Source of the DNA: Adiantum capillus-veneris | Lineage: Eukaryota; Streptophyta; Polypodiopsida; Polypodiales; Pteridaceae | Reading direction: 5' to 3' | Length of the DNA: 64,000 nt | Assembly (NCBI GenBank): GCA_014529385.2 | Contig: CM043942.1 | Coordinates: 54,064,647 to 54,128,646, forward strand | Part shown: piece after piece, positions 20,378 to 31,345 of the stretch | How the letters are laid out: each line of letters opens with the position of its first letter | Position numbering within the stretch: position 1 is the first letter of the stretch | Notes under the pieces: generated by a model | What the model was told of the DNA's origin: nothing | Databases searched by the model: none | Seen by the model: only the letters and a program-made list of their open reading frames with translations | Program-made: the position numbers and the translations under genes

Positions 20378-21175
20378 TCATTTGCCAACCCACCTCTTCA
20401 CTATATCCCACAATTTCCCTAAACACCTTAATTTATTGATTAATATCAAAGAAGATAAAAGGAGTGTCATACCAACCCAGAGTGAGCCAAGGATTCCCTG
20501 GAAACTAAGAAAATTTAAAGTAAGTGAGGAACAAAAGGCTGAAATGGCAGGGTCGACGACAAATTCTTCCAAGGAAGCCGGGATAAATATTTTGGAGACT
20601 GAGGCTTCTCCACTTGTACTCGGTCCGGGATCCCCAGAGGAAAGTTCGGTTCCCTGGCGCTCTGGCAAAGCTAATTCTTTTCCTTTACGTGTTGTGGATA
20701 GAAGGTCTGAAGGAGGAAAAACCTCAGAAGGTCCTGCTGCTATATTAGCTTCAGGCTTCGTTTGAAAATGGCGGGTTATGTCCAGTTTGTACTTTCTCCA
20801 ACGCTGGACCAGTACCCAAAGACCTTTAATCGCCTCCTGGTCGCAGGTTGCAGGTTCAACATAACGTTCTGCTTCGACTAATATCTTATACAATTTGAGC
20901 TTTGCCTCCACGGCGTCAATCTCAGAAGCCTCGGCCTTCTCAGTTAACGCGTTATTTAGGTTGCGGCTTTGGGTAAGTTGATCCTCTAATTCTGCTGCAT
21001 GCTCTTGTAACTGCGCGAGTTGTTCCTGGATATTTGTAAACCTAGCTTGCATTCTACAAAGAAAGAACATTATTTCCATCGGATTGACCTGGCAACAGAA
21101 TGCGCCAATTACCAGACCTGTAAACATCACACAAAGCAGCACAGCGATAAAGGGGAATTTTAACAAAATTAACAT
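20378..21175 (-). CDS. 265-residue ORF with coiled coil and terminal membrane segments
   Basis: This frame has no internal stop. It starts MLILLKFPFIAVLLCVMFTG (residues 1-30 hydrophobic), followed by a heptad-like polar stretch (IQEQLAQLQEHAAELEDQLT, about 45-95), a basic and acidic middle, a Ser/Pro/Gly-rich part (about 165-200), and a C-terminal hydrophobic segment (VGMTLLLSSLILINKL). The uninterrupted length is unusual beside the stop-rich genes around it. I recognise no family. The pattern resembles a membrane-anchored stalk protein such as a b-type ATP synthase subunit, but I see no specific motif for that. It ends 48 bases from trnR-UCG. Confidence 0.45.
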   Translation of the reverse strand: MLILLKFPFIAVLLCVMFTGLVIGAFCCQVNPMEIMFFLCRMQARFTNIQEQLAQLQEHAAELEDQLTQSRNLNNALTEKAEASEIDAVEAKLKLYKILVEAERYVEPATCDQEAIKGLWVLVQRWRKYKLDITRHFQTKPEANIAAGPSEVFPPSDLLSTTRKGKELALPERQGTELSSGDPGPSTSGEASVSKIFIPASLEEFVVDPAISAFCSSLTLNFLSFQGILGSLWVGMTLLLSSLILINKLRCLGKLWDIVKRWVGK

Positions 21176-21227
21176 AGTAGAGTTGTTCTTTTTTAAATTG
21201 AAAATTGGGTCTTAATATTAATAGCAG

Positions 21228-21290
21228 CCCACGACTGGAATCGAACCAATCGATTTCACCTTATGAAATGAGCATATGCGCAACCGTGGG
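21228..21290 (-). tRNA. Short tRNA-like structure with reduced D arm
   Basis: On the minus strand CCCACGG pairs with TCGTGGG as a 7-bp stem. ATTTC/GAAAT encloses a 7-base loop ATAAGGT, and ATTGG-TTCGATT-CCAGT is a normal T arm. The D arm is a 10-base GCGCATATGC without the usual GG. At 63 nt it could be a degenerate tRNA or a t-element (RNA-processing signal). If the loop is a true anticodon loop, it would be AAG. Confidence 0.35.
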
Positions 21291-21573
21291 AATTCAACCC
21301 ACATAACACCTTGGGGAATAAGTCAGGTAGAAATAAATCTACATTCATAAGTGCTGATATCGAAACCATATGTATAGACGATGTACATGTTCCTTATGCT
21401 ATGGGCTACGTCTTCATGAGCTCTTTCGAGCCGGTAACATACTGTACCAAAAGCCCTTACTATACTGGTGAGTTTAAGGAAAGAAGTCGTAGCATGTTTA
21501 ACGATTCGAAAAAAAGACCCTAGCGTCCTTTTTTCTCAATGCCCAGGCATCCATCCAATGCATTCTTTTCGAT

Positions 21574-21649
21574 GCTGTAGGAATTGAACCTACCGAACAC
21601 CGTACAAAATCTTAATGAGTGTTCGATTTACAATCGCGCAACACTCAAC
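21574..21649 (-). tRNA. tRNA-Tyr-like element, degenerate 5' half
   Basis: The minus strand contains TTGTAAATC (GUA, the Tyr anticodon context), a variable region and a good T arm GTAGG-TTCAATT-CCTAC. The 5' half GTTGAGTGTTGCGC lacks a D arm. It shares GTTGCGC with the other tRNA-like element at 21228-21290. It is probably a pseudogene or a processing element. Confidence 0.35.
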
Positions 21650-22293
21650 CTGTGGCGTGCGTCTTTATTGTATTGGTGAACTGAAAATTGGAGACTCAAT
21701 TGGCTCAGGATTCATTTTTGTCTTAAATCTAAGAGCCGCAAGCAGCCCTAGATGCATGCTAGGTAGCCTTAATCCTGATTCCGAGGACAGCAAGGGCCAA
21801 AGTAGTCAAATCTGCTACTTATGGTTTGATAGACCAAGATCCAGCCATTTCAACGAATGCGCAAGGAAACCGAACCGCTGCGCTAATCCCAAGTCGAACT
21901 GCTGCAAGCAAGAGGCGAAACAGCAGTTGCCTTGCTTATTTTTAATTGTTAGTATAGTCTATAAAGACTAAGAAGCATGTCTTAACTCAGTACAGATACA
22001 GAATCGCCCTACGCGGGGCAAGGGATAATAAATTGTTATGCAAAAACCTTACCTCACATCAAGAAACAAGCTTCAATCTAAGCTTCAAAAGAGAAAGGCA
22101 GACAGGCCATCTAATCTCCTAAAGATCTGCGCCTCCCACGAACCAATGGATGCAAACAAATGGCGCGTCCTTCTATTAAGATGGGCTGAAACAAAAGCCT
22201 GTATACTCAACCTATGCGAAGTAGGTACAGTATGGGATGATTTTGCATAACTTCGAACTTTCCATACCATATGATGGGGTCTCTCTTTCGTAT

Positions 22294-22386
22294 TATGCTC
22301 TTAGCAGCTCTACAATTACGAGCTATTACAGTGTCATTCAATCAAGTTACGAATGGCGAAAGGCTTAGTTTAATTGACATTTATCA
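22294..22386 (+). repeat. Dispersed 90-base repeat, copy 3
   Basis: It matches 1400-1490 and 14821-14911 with a few substitutions and shares no flanking sequence with them. Confidence 0.8.
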
Positions 22387-22589
22387 ATCCACATTTATGT
22401 AATAAAAGAAATGAACCTACGACAATAACGAAACGACCGTTTTGCAATCGACCCTTTCAATTCAAAATCATCTGTCCCTTCTTGCTTGCCCTAAGAAAAT
22501 GACTTATAGAGCCTGGCCTGTTATTAATATCTCTCATAACGCGTATACCACTATCAATAAAAGCATCTATAGCTTCTTAAATAACGATT

Positions 22590-22815
22590 CCAACATTAAT
22601 AACTTTTGATTCCCTTGTTTCCATGCCATGTAGAGGTCATTACTTTTACGTGTACATTTTCCTACCCCACCAGATATAGATACACCTTTATGCCATGAGC
22701 TTTCGCAATATTATTGATCGATTCCATGATAAGAACCGTCTTCTTAACTCCAAATAAACCAATTTTTCTACCTTGACGATACGGCGAGTTAACGACTAAT
22801 TGACACTCCCAGGGA
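22590..22815 (-). pseudogene. atpB: Plastid-derived atpB fragment (ATP synthase beta subunit)
   Basis: The minus strand reads [20 protein letters not shown], then NIAKAHG, and after a frame change [14 protein letters not shown]. These match the nucleotide-binding part of the F1 beta subunit. The Walker A loop GGAGVGKT has been reduced to VKKT, and shifts and stops follow, so it is not functional. Plastid origin is inferred because plant mitochondrial genomes do not usually carry a beta-subunit gene. Confidence 0.8.
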
Positions 22816-23949
22816 GCCAACTGGTTACTTCACGAACGGCAAAATTAATTCAACTAATTCATTACTTTATTCGCACTAATGCCACTTTTGCTTTCACTAT
22901 TACTAGATCCACTATTGTTGTTATCTACGTCTTTTACTTTACTTATTAGTAAATATTGTTAATGGAAGCAAGCTACATGCTCTACTTGGAGGGCAAAGGT
23001 AGTCAGGCTTCCTTTCCATCGATATCATCAACTCTGACTTTAAAAACAAACCTAGCTAATATAATGCTAACAGGGAAAACTTTGAACCCTAATAGAAGAA
23101 AAGAGCCAATACTCGAATGTTCATAGCGTGCCACGCCACCCCTATTTATGATCGACATAGCCACGCGTTCATGCTAATTCTAGTATCGGCGTCCCATGCC
23201 ACTTGGTTTTTTTCTTTATCCTAGTATCGTTTGCATTAGTAGTCCCAAAGCAAGCAAGTAAAAGCAGTCTTTGTTACTACATTCTAGTGACCCTATCACA
23301 TATAGAGTTAACTGATAGGTGTAGATTGTCAATAGAGACAATAATTAAACGCTTAAGCACTACCTTTATTTATAAAAGTATAGTGATAAGTAAAGAAAAC
23401 TATACGTCGTCGTCATCTGTCTCTAGCAGTTTTCACTATCATATAGGTGTATGAAACGAAAGTGCTAGCAAGTATACCGCTGTTTCAATTCTAATTACGC
23501 TATTTGTTCCTTGAATTCGAAAGTCATCAAGTAAGCTAGCTTTCAGGTTGGCGATAAAAAGGATTAAAAAAAGGTTTAACACGCACAGTTTAAGTTTACC
23601 TTAAGTTTGCGTCAGGGTGCAAGCAAGCAAGCAAGAATTGGCTGTTTACCATACCATTATGAGGGCAGGGCATTTTTAATAAATCATCCCTATCCCCGTT
23701 GTTTGCCCCCGTTCATTGAAGTTAGCAAAGTCATGCAAATAGATGGCAGACTGGATACCTTACACTCCAAGGCGGCTTTTCGTTAAGGTTGTTACGTTTT
23801 AATTCTTTGAAACGAGCTTAGTTTCTTGCTAGCACAGTGCTGTTATAACTGTTTTCATCCATTCCTTTGCATGTGGCTCTGTTTAATTGGCGTTATCGTG
23901 TCTTATGAAGCTTTAGATAAAATATCAAATTGAACGAAGAAAAGAAAAA
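22816..23949. other. Region without a recognised gene
   Basis: There is only a short plus frame (23203-23454, hydrophobic start MVFFFILVSFALVV). I see no family, tRNA or repeat beyond a GCAA run near 23625. Confidence 0.35.
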
Positions 23950-24204
23950 ATGATGCATTGGATTTACAAGCATCCGGAAGTTAAAACAATTGCTTTAGCG
24001 GTCCTAGCTGCGGGAGCCGCGGCCCTTAGCTGTTAGCTAAGTTATAAAATTTACATTAAAGCAAACAAAGAAGCTAACTCTTTCAAGGGAAATAGAAGCC
24101 TATTGGCAATGTATAAAGAGCACGACGCTTTCTATGAATTACAAGTACAGCAGCAGGCATCTGACATTGATTTATTTGAAGCAGGGAATGTTATACAAAC
24201 ATAA
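23950..24204 (+). CDS. Small conserved-looking ORF sharing a leader with nad2
   Basis: The frame reads MMHWIYKHPEVKTIALAVLA, a short Ala-rich membrane segment, a TAG (readable as Gln after editing), then KIYIKANKEANSFKGNRSLL to FEAGNVIQT and TAA, 84 residues in all. The upstream and start region (AAGAAAAGAAAAAATGATG, then TTACRAGC) is nearly the same as at nad2 exon 1. I recognise no family. The single in-frame TAG fits the editing pattern of its neighbours. Confidence 0.4.
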
Positions 24205-25297
24205 AAGAGCAAGCACATAATAGTTCTCCTCAGGGTTGCTTGCCCCTTTACCTTGGCTGACATGACGCGTTTAACGACTACATCTTTGCACCTTAGCTAA
24301 CTCATTTAATACGTTAGTGGTTATGTTATTATACGTTATGTCTTAGTTATCGTCAGACATCCAATGTGAAAGGTAAGATAGGCATGCAAACTCTATCTTT
24401 CTGCAAAAGCAAGCACATAACCTTGCTAGAGGCACAAAAGACTTAAGCTGGAAATGCAATCATCACACGAGGCCGCTTAGGATTAAAATGATGCTTAAAA
24501 GAGAACGTGATTTGAAAGCATTTATTCTCTTCCTCTACCTTTGCCTTTCATGAAAATGTTGTTTCAAGTTCACTATCAAAATCATAATCTTTTCCATGAA
24601 TCATTGGTTCACTCGGCGAATGCAGACTCTTTTGTAGACTCGGCTACCTGGCCGCGGAGCTTAGCTTCGAGTGCTTGGACATAACCCTATTGGTACAGCT
24701 GTAGATTTTGTTTCGCATTGGGTCGGGGAAGACCCAACCTCTCAGGAATTAAAGAAGACAGTGTTTATTTATTTCATCCCTATAGGGATGTTTCAGATAA
24801 TTATGGTGAGGTTCAGAAAATACCACAACATTGAGTTTATCATGCTCGACCTCTAAATAATATGGGTAAAAATAATCTAGTGTTCCATACGTATAGATCG
24901 TGTCATAATTTAATTTGTTTTTTCTTTTCCGCTCAATTATAGAGAACAAAAAACAAGCAAAAGTCTTTGATTCGATTTTTGCCCCATTCTTTTAACATTA
25001 TGATATGCTCAATTCATTCTCTGAGACGGGACCAAATAATTGTTTAATTGCCCAACTCCCAAAAGATTACGTAATGCAGCGTGATTGCGAAACAGTCAGG
25101 GAAGAGCTTTGAGTCAATTAATACTGAAAACGTCGATTTGGTGAAACTGGGATGGAATACGGTACTACAGCTCCGTTGTCAAGGAAAAGCATCTTTAGCC
25201 TGCTTAAGAAAATTAAAACTTCGACTTCACAATCACAAAACACAAAAAACAGCCATGAATATTGGTATTAGGAACCGCAGAATGAAGAAAAGAAAAA
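24205..25297. other. Spacer before nad2
   Basis: I see no gene. AGGTAAGATAGGCATGCAAA, continuing CTCTATCTTTCT, at about 24372 is shared with 63311-63336, a dispersed mitochondrial-type repeat. Frames at 24671-24856 (plus) and 25081-25329 (plus) have no known family. Confidence 0.4.
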
Positions 25298-25516
25298 ATG
25301 ATGTATTGGGTTTACGAGCTAGCTGCTGAAGTATTTGAAATTGCTTCGTCTTTTAAAGCCGGAATATTTGAGCATGATTTCTTTGCGCTTCTCTTAGAGA
25401 TCTTTCCTGTTAACGCGACTATTACTTTGCTTATTTATGGAGTTTTGTTTAGTACTTTTAAATAATATGATTATCTATTGCTAGTATGTAACGTAGGTTG
25501 GCTTGGTTTACTTAGT
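25298..25516 (+). CDS. nad2: NADH dehydrogenase subunit 2, exon 1
   Basis: nad2 encodes a large membrane-arm subunit of complex I. The frame reads MMYWVYELAAEVFEIASSFK, then the recognisable NAD2 N-terminus: GIFEHDFFALLLEIFPVNAT, LLIYGVLFSTFK, a TAA at a Gln position, and YDYLLLVCNVGWLGLLS at the exon end. The ATG at 25298 is in frame; the family start is usually closer to the hydrophobic part, so the first 18 or so residues may be untranslated. It is followed by a group II intron. Confidence 0.85.
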
Positions 25517-27020
25517 GTTATGTGCCTAGGAAGGCACGTTTTGGGATGCGGAGGTTAAAAGCTATCGCTTGAATAGACTCCCTAACCGGTAAGCAAAAGT
25601 CGGACCGCTGCCGAAAACCATAGCATAGGGACTATCTGTTTGCCGCAGGGCTAGTCGTACGCAACAGGAGCAAAGTAACTTTCCCCACCCCAGTGGAATG
25701 GAGGCACTTGAGTCCGAACGCTATTATTCATGTGCGACTAACCCTCCAAAAGTAACTGTAACGAACAGGTTCTATGTACGCAGTGCAATACCAAACGGCG
25801 AGTTAACTACCAAACGCGCAACCCAGGGATTACCTAAGTAAACTTTCTTTTATAGGGATTGACTTCGATAGAAAATATAAGTGGAGCATAGCTTTAGAGG
25901 TCAAGGCTTTGCTGGCCTGTACAGGTAAAAGATCCTACCGTAATGTACTCCGGAAATTACACCAGGCAACCCAAGCCGAACATACGACAATGCCCCTTGG
26001 CGTGAAAAGCTCCGGCCAGGGAAAGGGAGGTAAATAATAGTGTGATATTCTACAGACACGCAAAAGCGCCCAGTGTGCTACACCCAGCAAAAAAAAAGGA
26101 AATCATGGTGGGATAAGCGAATTAAGAAAATGCAGTTGACAGACTGGGAAATTTCCTGACCAAATCTCATATAAGACAACTTGAGTTTAGGGCTAGCTAC
26201 TTTTATAGTCAAAGAACCAGCCCAGCAGACAATGGAACCTTAGCAAACAAAAAGGACAGAATAGGGATACTTGCTTCTATGAGCCATAGATAATATACGC
26301 TCTAAAACCAAACAGCTAACTCCCTAGCCTATACAGTAATGGAAAATGAGTCACTTTTATAATCAGACTAGCGAGTTAAGCCGCTTGCAAACAAAAAAAC
26401 CGGGATTGGATTCCCTTAGGCTAGGCATAAGCCCTGGACACACAGCAATAAACATTCTATACTTCCCTTAAGTAAATGGCTATGCTTGACTTGCTAAGCA
26501 AGATGCGTTGCGGCTGGATCTCCCTTTGACGCAAGCAAAGACCTTACCATAAATCCTAAAATAACAAGTGCAGTGCGATGAAGCAACACGGCGCCTTTCC
26601 TTCCAGAAACAAAACCCGAACTCGCGCCAAATAGAGCTGCGGAACTTCCATAATCAAATAATCATCTAACCAAGGATACGGACCTTTAGCCTTCTTTCGT
26701 AGAGTGAAGGGCATGCATAAGTAAAACTTTTACTAAATAAATAAAAAAGTGCAACGAATTTAAAAACGAAACGATGCGTCTAGACATAGTAAATGAAACT
26801 CGAATTCAGGCAACTAAAATATAACGTAAGCCACGTACCCTGAACACATAAACCAGGGTTCAATTAAAAAGGTTCGCTTATGTGGGACACGCATCCCACG
26901 GTTCAGGCCTGGCCCGGTAGTTCCCGTAAATAGAATCTCCAAAAGTCATTACGAACGAGCCACATGCGGGGAAACTTGCACGTGTGGTTCTGACCAGAGA
27001 AGGAAAGCCTACCTTATTAG
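25517..27020 (+). other. Group II intron between nad2 exons 1 and 2
   Basis: Domain V is clear at 26957-26993: GAGCCACATGCGG, GAAA, then TTGCACGTGTGGTTCTGA. A domain VI-like stem follows, just before the exon. The 5' boundary after CTTAGT (GTTATGTG) departs from the usual GTGYG, so the exact splice points are uncertain by a few bases. I see no intact maturase frame in its 1.5 kb. Confidence 0.8.
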
Positions 27021-27410
27021 TTTCTAATAACCATCGCATCGGTTGCCGCTGGCGCACCCATAACGTTTGCTAATCTACTATATAATAATGGTATGAAAGA
27101 CAATTCGACATATTTTCGCGAGATATTGCCACTATTAAGTACGGCCAGTACTATTGTTACGTGCTTAGATTATTTTAAACGGGAGAGGTTGAATGCTTTT
27201 GAATCTATTGTATTAACTTTACCTTCTACTTGCAGTATGCTTTTTATGGTTTTGGCCTGTGATTTAATTGCCATGTATTTAGCTATCGAGCCTTAAAGTT
27301 TATGTTTTCACGTGATCGCAGCCTTGAAGAGAGACTCCGAATTTTCCACGGAAGCCGGCCTAAAATATTCCATTTTAGGTGCATTCTCTTCTGGAATATT
27401 ATTGTTCGGA
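27021..27410 (+). CDS. nad2: NADH dehydrogenase subunit 2, exon 2
   Basis: The frame reads [20 protein letters not shown], then [38 protein letters not shown], a TAA at a Gln site ([15 protein letters not shown]), and [20 protein letters not shown] ending at LLFG, where other plants also have an intron. One in-frame stop fits U-to-C editing. The next exon was not found in the window; in many plants the following intron is trans-spliced. Confidence 0.9.
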
Positions 27411-28700
27411 TACGACTGGCCAACTACCGATATATAAATAGACATATATTCATTGGACATACCTCGCTAAATGTCCCTCAGCGATGGCGACAAGCTATGC
27501 CTTAATCTCCTATATGCGGCATCTCCTGGTTGGGATAGAGATTCTCTTGGTCTCATTCCATGGCGAAAAGAGCCCTCGGCGTGAAGTTAAGATTAGACAA
27601 AGTAGAGTGAAAGAAATATACTTGGAAAAGGGTCCTGAGGGCATAACCTAGCAAAGGCAACAAAAAGGTGCAAAGAAGCCCAATACTTCAACTAGAGGAG
27701 CGACCTTAGTTAGTTCACTAAACCCCAACCCAACGCTACATGTTCTCCTGGATCCCTAGAGGATCCCTCAAGTGCCCCTGTCCCGGCTTCTCTCAGAATA
27801 GGCGTTATCAAATACAAGCCAGGAATGGCCGAAATAAGTGGAAACCCACTTTACCGGTTGGAGAGGCCCTCTTTAATACATTCATTGAAATGTTCACAGG
27901 GGCTAGGAACGCTTGATTGTAGGAACTTCTGTACACCACTTACGGATCGCTCCAGGGTACGCAACAACCTTGACTAAATCTATCAAACGAATCAGGCCTT
28001 CGGCCCCGATTACATAAACCACTAGCTTTACTTAATAATGGCCGATTTGCTGTTTACTGCTTGCGAAAACATTTGATAATCACACCCAGGAAACCCCATC
28101 CCTGCCACTTACAGCCAAACACTGGACGGAGTCTCAGCTAGATGGATCTTTACTTTAGAAGAGAAACATAGAATAACCAAAAACGGGTTTAGTTTCACTA
28201 AGCTAAGTCCCTTATAGGCAAAGTATCTTTTAAGGCTAAGGGGAGCAGACTCCGACCCCTGACCATCGCCCCATTACAAGACAGGGTCATATTGGGAACT
28301 ATGGAAGTAGCCTCAGAAGCTACATATGAATCCATCTTCTGTAACTAGTTATACAAGACAGATTTCAAACATAAATATTATACAACAAAATATTTGCACC
28401 ATTACTATTAAGTAAGGGCAGGCAGCCGCTACGTGGGCCGGCTGGCTGTTAAGGGTTGCCTAATCTACATTACTATACTAATGTATAAACTGATGGGAAT
28501 TAAAAGGAATTGGCTATCTCATTATTGAGCTCATTTGGACCAGACAGAGAGCCCGTAGCGTTACTTGGAATCCTAAAATCAATCCAAAGACAGCTTTTTT
28601 TGGCTAGGCTGGGCGTATTATAGGCCAAAGTTTATCTTCTACCTGCAGGTCCCTGCTGCCAATATTAACTTAAACGAGATATATAAAGGAAGAAAAGATT
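27411..28700. other. Probable intron remainder or spacer after nad2 exon 2
   Basis: Purine-rich, structured-looking sequence without a recognisable gene. It presumably includes the 5' part of the next nad2 intron. I found no domain V here. Confidence 0.35.
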
Positions 28701-28706
28701 CAGAAC

Positions 28707-28907
28707 TTGATAAAAAAGAAAAAGAAGCTTTTGCCCCCTTCGTTTTCAGATATTCGATTCATTCGTGTAGATATATATATTCATGTACATTTAAATATAT
28801 ACGTATTCTTTGCTTTCTCTTTTGTAGAACCTTTTTTAACCCCGCGTTTCTTTACTAAATTATTTTTACGTATAGGTAATATGAAACTGGCATTATCAAT
28901 GTGTTAA
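28707..28907 (+). CDS. Small hypothetical ORF
   Basis: The 66-codon frame starts MIKKKKKLLPPSFSDIRFIR and has a central hydrophobic segment. No known family; low support. Confidence 0.15.
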   Translation: MIKKKKKLLPPSFSDIRFIRVDIYIHVHLNIYVFFAFSFVEPFLTPRFFTKLFLRIGNMKLALSMC

Positions 28908-29086
28908 GCAAGGAAAAACCGAAGATAGATTAACTTTCAGAGTTACAGAAAATTAAACGAAGCGCGTTCGAGACCTTTTGATAGCCTACCTCACCCCTAG
29001 ACAAAAGGGCAACCAGGGTCCGCACCTAAAGTCGACAGGCGCTTGCTGAAAGAAGAATAATAAAAAGTGTTTCTATTTATAGGAAA

Positions 29087-29425
29087 ATGCAGTCTCATAC
29101 TCAATCAAGGAATTTAAGAAGATTTCGACACTTCAACATATACCTGGCTAACGCAAGGTCCAAAGTTTTTGCCTTGGGCCTTGCATTCTCGCTTAATAAA
29201 CGATGCCCAGTACGCAAGGCCAATGGAAATCCATTGTGTCGTGTCTGCAAGCTCTCAACAGCGAAGGCGCAGAGCGACTTGATTGCTGAATACCTACAGG
29301 TCATAAGTAAGCCTTTGGCCTTATGCAAATATTGTCATAAACAAGTAAAGGTAAAAATGAAAGGGCTACTAAAAGCATGCGGAGCCACCCAGGGCAAGCG
29401 GGCCGGAGGCCCTGAAAATGGCTAA
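29087..29425 (+). CDS. Basic Cys-containing ORF
   Basis: This 112-codon frame contains two Cys pairs, CRVC and CKYC, 34 residues apart, with many Lys and Arg (KQVKVKMKGLLKACGATQGK). The paired cysteines suggest a possible zinc-binding fold, but I know no matching family. It is the last mitochondrial-looking unit before the nuclear repeats that begin near 29600. Confidence 0.3.
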   Translation: MQSHTQSRNLRRFRHFNIYLANARSKVFALGLAFSLNKRCPVRKANGNPLCRVCKLSTAKAQSDLIAEYLQVISKPLALCKYCHKQVKVKMKGLLKACGATQGKRAGGPENG

Positions 29426-29639
29426 CTTGAGCCAAGGAAGTTGGTTCGCTGAGTGTTCCTCTCGGCCGGCCTTCCCTTCAATCGAATGGTAGAATGGATG
29501 CGCCGCTTCCTTGTATGAGGCTTGCAACGTTTTTAAAAGGGCAACTCCATTTTCGTAAAGTCCTACACTCTAAGGAGCAGTGGGAAGATAGAGGAGTGTT
29601 GTGAGTATCCACATGTTGATGTTGTTCCTAAGGTGCCGC

Positions 29640-31345
29640 AGTCGTCAGTGGGCTGGTCTTCACGTTTTCTGATTTGAGTCCAGAGACATTGTTAGCTCTT
29701 GAAGAATGTTATGTACATATTGGATATGAATCAGGTGCCAGTTTTCATGTTACTCCTCACAAGGAGTGGTTCTCCAACTATGCTTCTACACATGTTTCTG
29801 CTAAGCTGGGTGATTCTCATTAGCTAGAGATATGTGGCATTAGAGATGTGAATTTTTGTATGCATAATGATATTGAGTTCATGTTGCGAGGAGTTGACAT
29901 GTGCCAAAGCTAATTAAGAGCTTGGTTTCAATAGGAAGCTTGATGATCTTAAAATATACTACAGTGTTTGACAATGGTTCCTAGATAATCAGAAAAGGTA
30001 ACTTGGTCATGCTCAAAGGCCAAAAGTATAGCTCATTATATTCCTTGTATATCTCTATCATGAAAGAGAACTCTATATACGTAGCCAAGTTGCCTTCTAC
30101 TAATTGTGGCATAGTTGGCTTGGTCATATGAGTTAGAAAGAATGAAGTAGCTACAACATTTGGCTATATCCCTACGTTCAAATATTCTGATTTTAGTTTT
30201 TGTGAAGTTAGCCTCTAGATTTGGTTCATAGTGATCTATGTGGACCTATGTTGCATAAGTCTCTAGCTTAGGCTCATTATATTTATTGACTTCCATAGAT
30301 GATTCTACTCAAAAGGTGTGGGTCTAGCTCTTAAAGAGGATAGATGAAGTGTTTAGTGTTTTCTGAAGCTACTAGCTATGGTTGAGAACCAATCAAGCAA
30401 GAAGTTGAAGGCTTTGTACATGGACAATGGTGGAGGGTATGTATAAGGACTTTTGTAGCAAAAAAGGCATTAAAAGATAATTTACTGCACCATACACACC
30501 TGCTCGCAATGGATTTTTGAGCGCATGAATAGAACTATTTAGGAGAGAGTCCTTCCATGCTATCTATGGAAGATTTACCTCAAGAGTTTTGGGGAGAGGC
30601 TGTTATGACAATGGTGCATATAATCAATAAATCGCCTAGTACACGGTTGAAGTAGAAAATTCCATAGAAGATGTATATGGATAGGCAAGAAGCCCAATTA
30701 TGATAGACTATGTGTGTTTGGATGTGATGTATTCTCACATGTGCCTTAAATGCTTAGAAAGCAGTTGAACCCCAAGTCACACAAATACATCTTCATGGTT
30801 ATGGTGTATATGGATAGACGGTTATCGTCTTTTTGGCATCCAAAATCTTGAAAGAGTTATTTTCAATTCACAAAGTGATCTTTAATAGGTCAAATATTCA
30901 CAGACAGGATGTGAAAGAGGTTGAGTATCACAAAGTGAGATTCAAGGACATAGCTTCAAGTCCAGTTACGCAAGAAACTCAGTCTACTAAAGATGCACCT
31001 ACCCCTAGCAATGCTCCAAAGAGAGCTAGTGACGCTCTTGAGAGAGTAGAGTGTACCAGTCAGGCAGTAAGGAGACCTACACGTGTATCTTGTGCCCTTG
31101 AGCATTTTCAGCCAAGGTCATTTTCAGCCAAGGTTAGACTATTTGTTGGTCAATAACTACGGAGAGCCTGCCTACTACCAAGAGGCTATTGAGATGGAAG
31201 CTAGTGTGAAGTGGGAGTAGGCAATGCAATCTGAGTATCACTCGCTTATGGCAAATGAAACTTGAACTAACTTAGTTGTCAGAGGGTAAACAAGCCTTGC
31301 AAATGGGTGTATAAGAAGAAGTACACGACACAAGCATAGGCCACT
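29640..31345 (+). mobile_element. Decayed Ty1/copia retrotransposon (protease to RT start)
   Basis: The order fits Ty1/copia. A protease block SGASFHVTPHKEWFSNYAST (29730; catalytic Asp read as Glu) comes first, then a GAG-pre-integrase part with GSLMILKYTT and KGQKYSSLYSLY. The integrase core follows with MVENQSSKKLKALYMDNGGG (30380-30440), then copia post-integrase VIFN, and finally the start of the RT domain (EPAYYQEAIEMEASVKWE then AMQSEYHSLMANET). Many stops and shifts interrupt it. The RT body and LTRs are missing or unrecognised. Confidence 0.85.
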
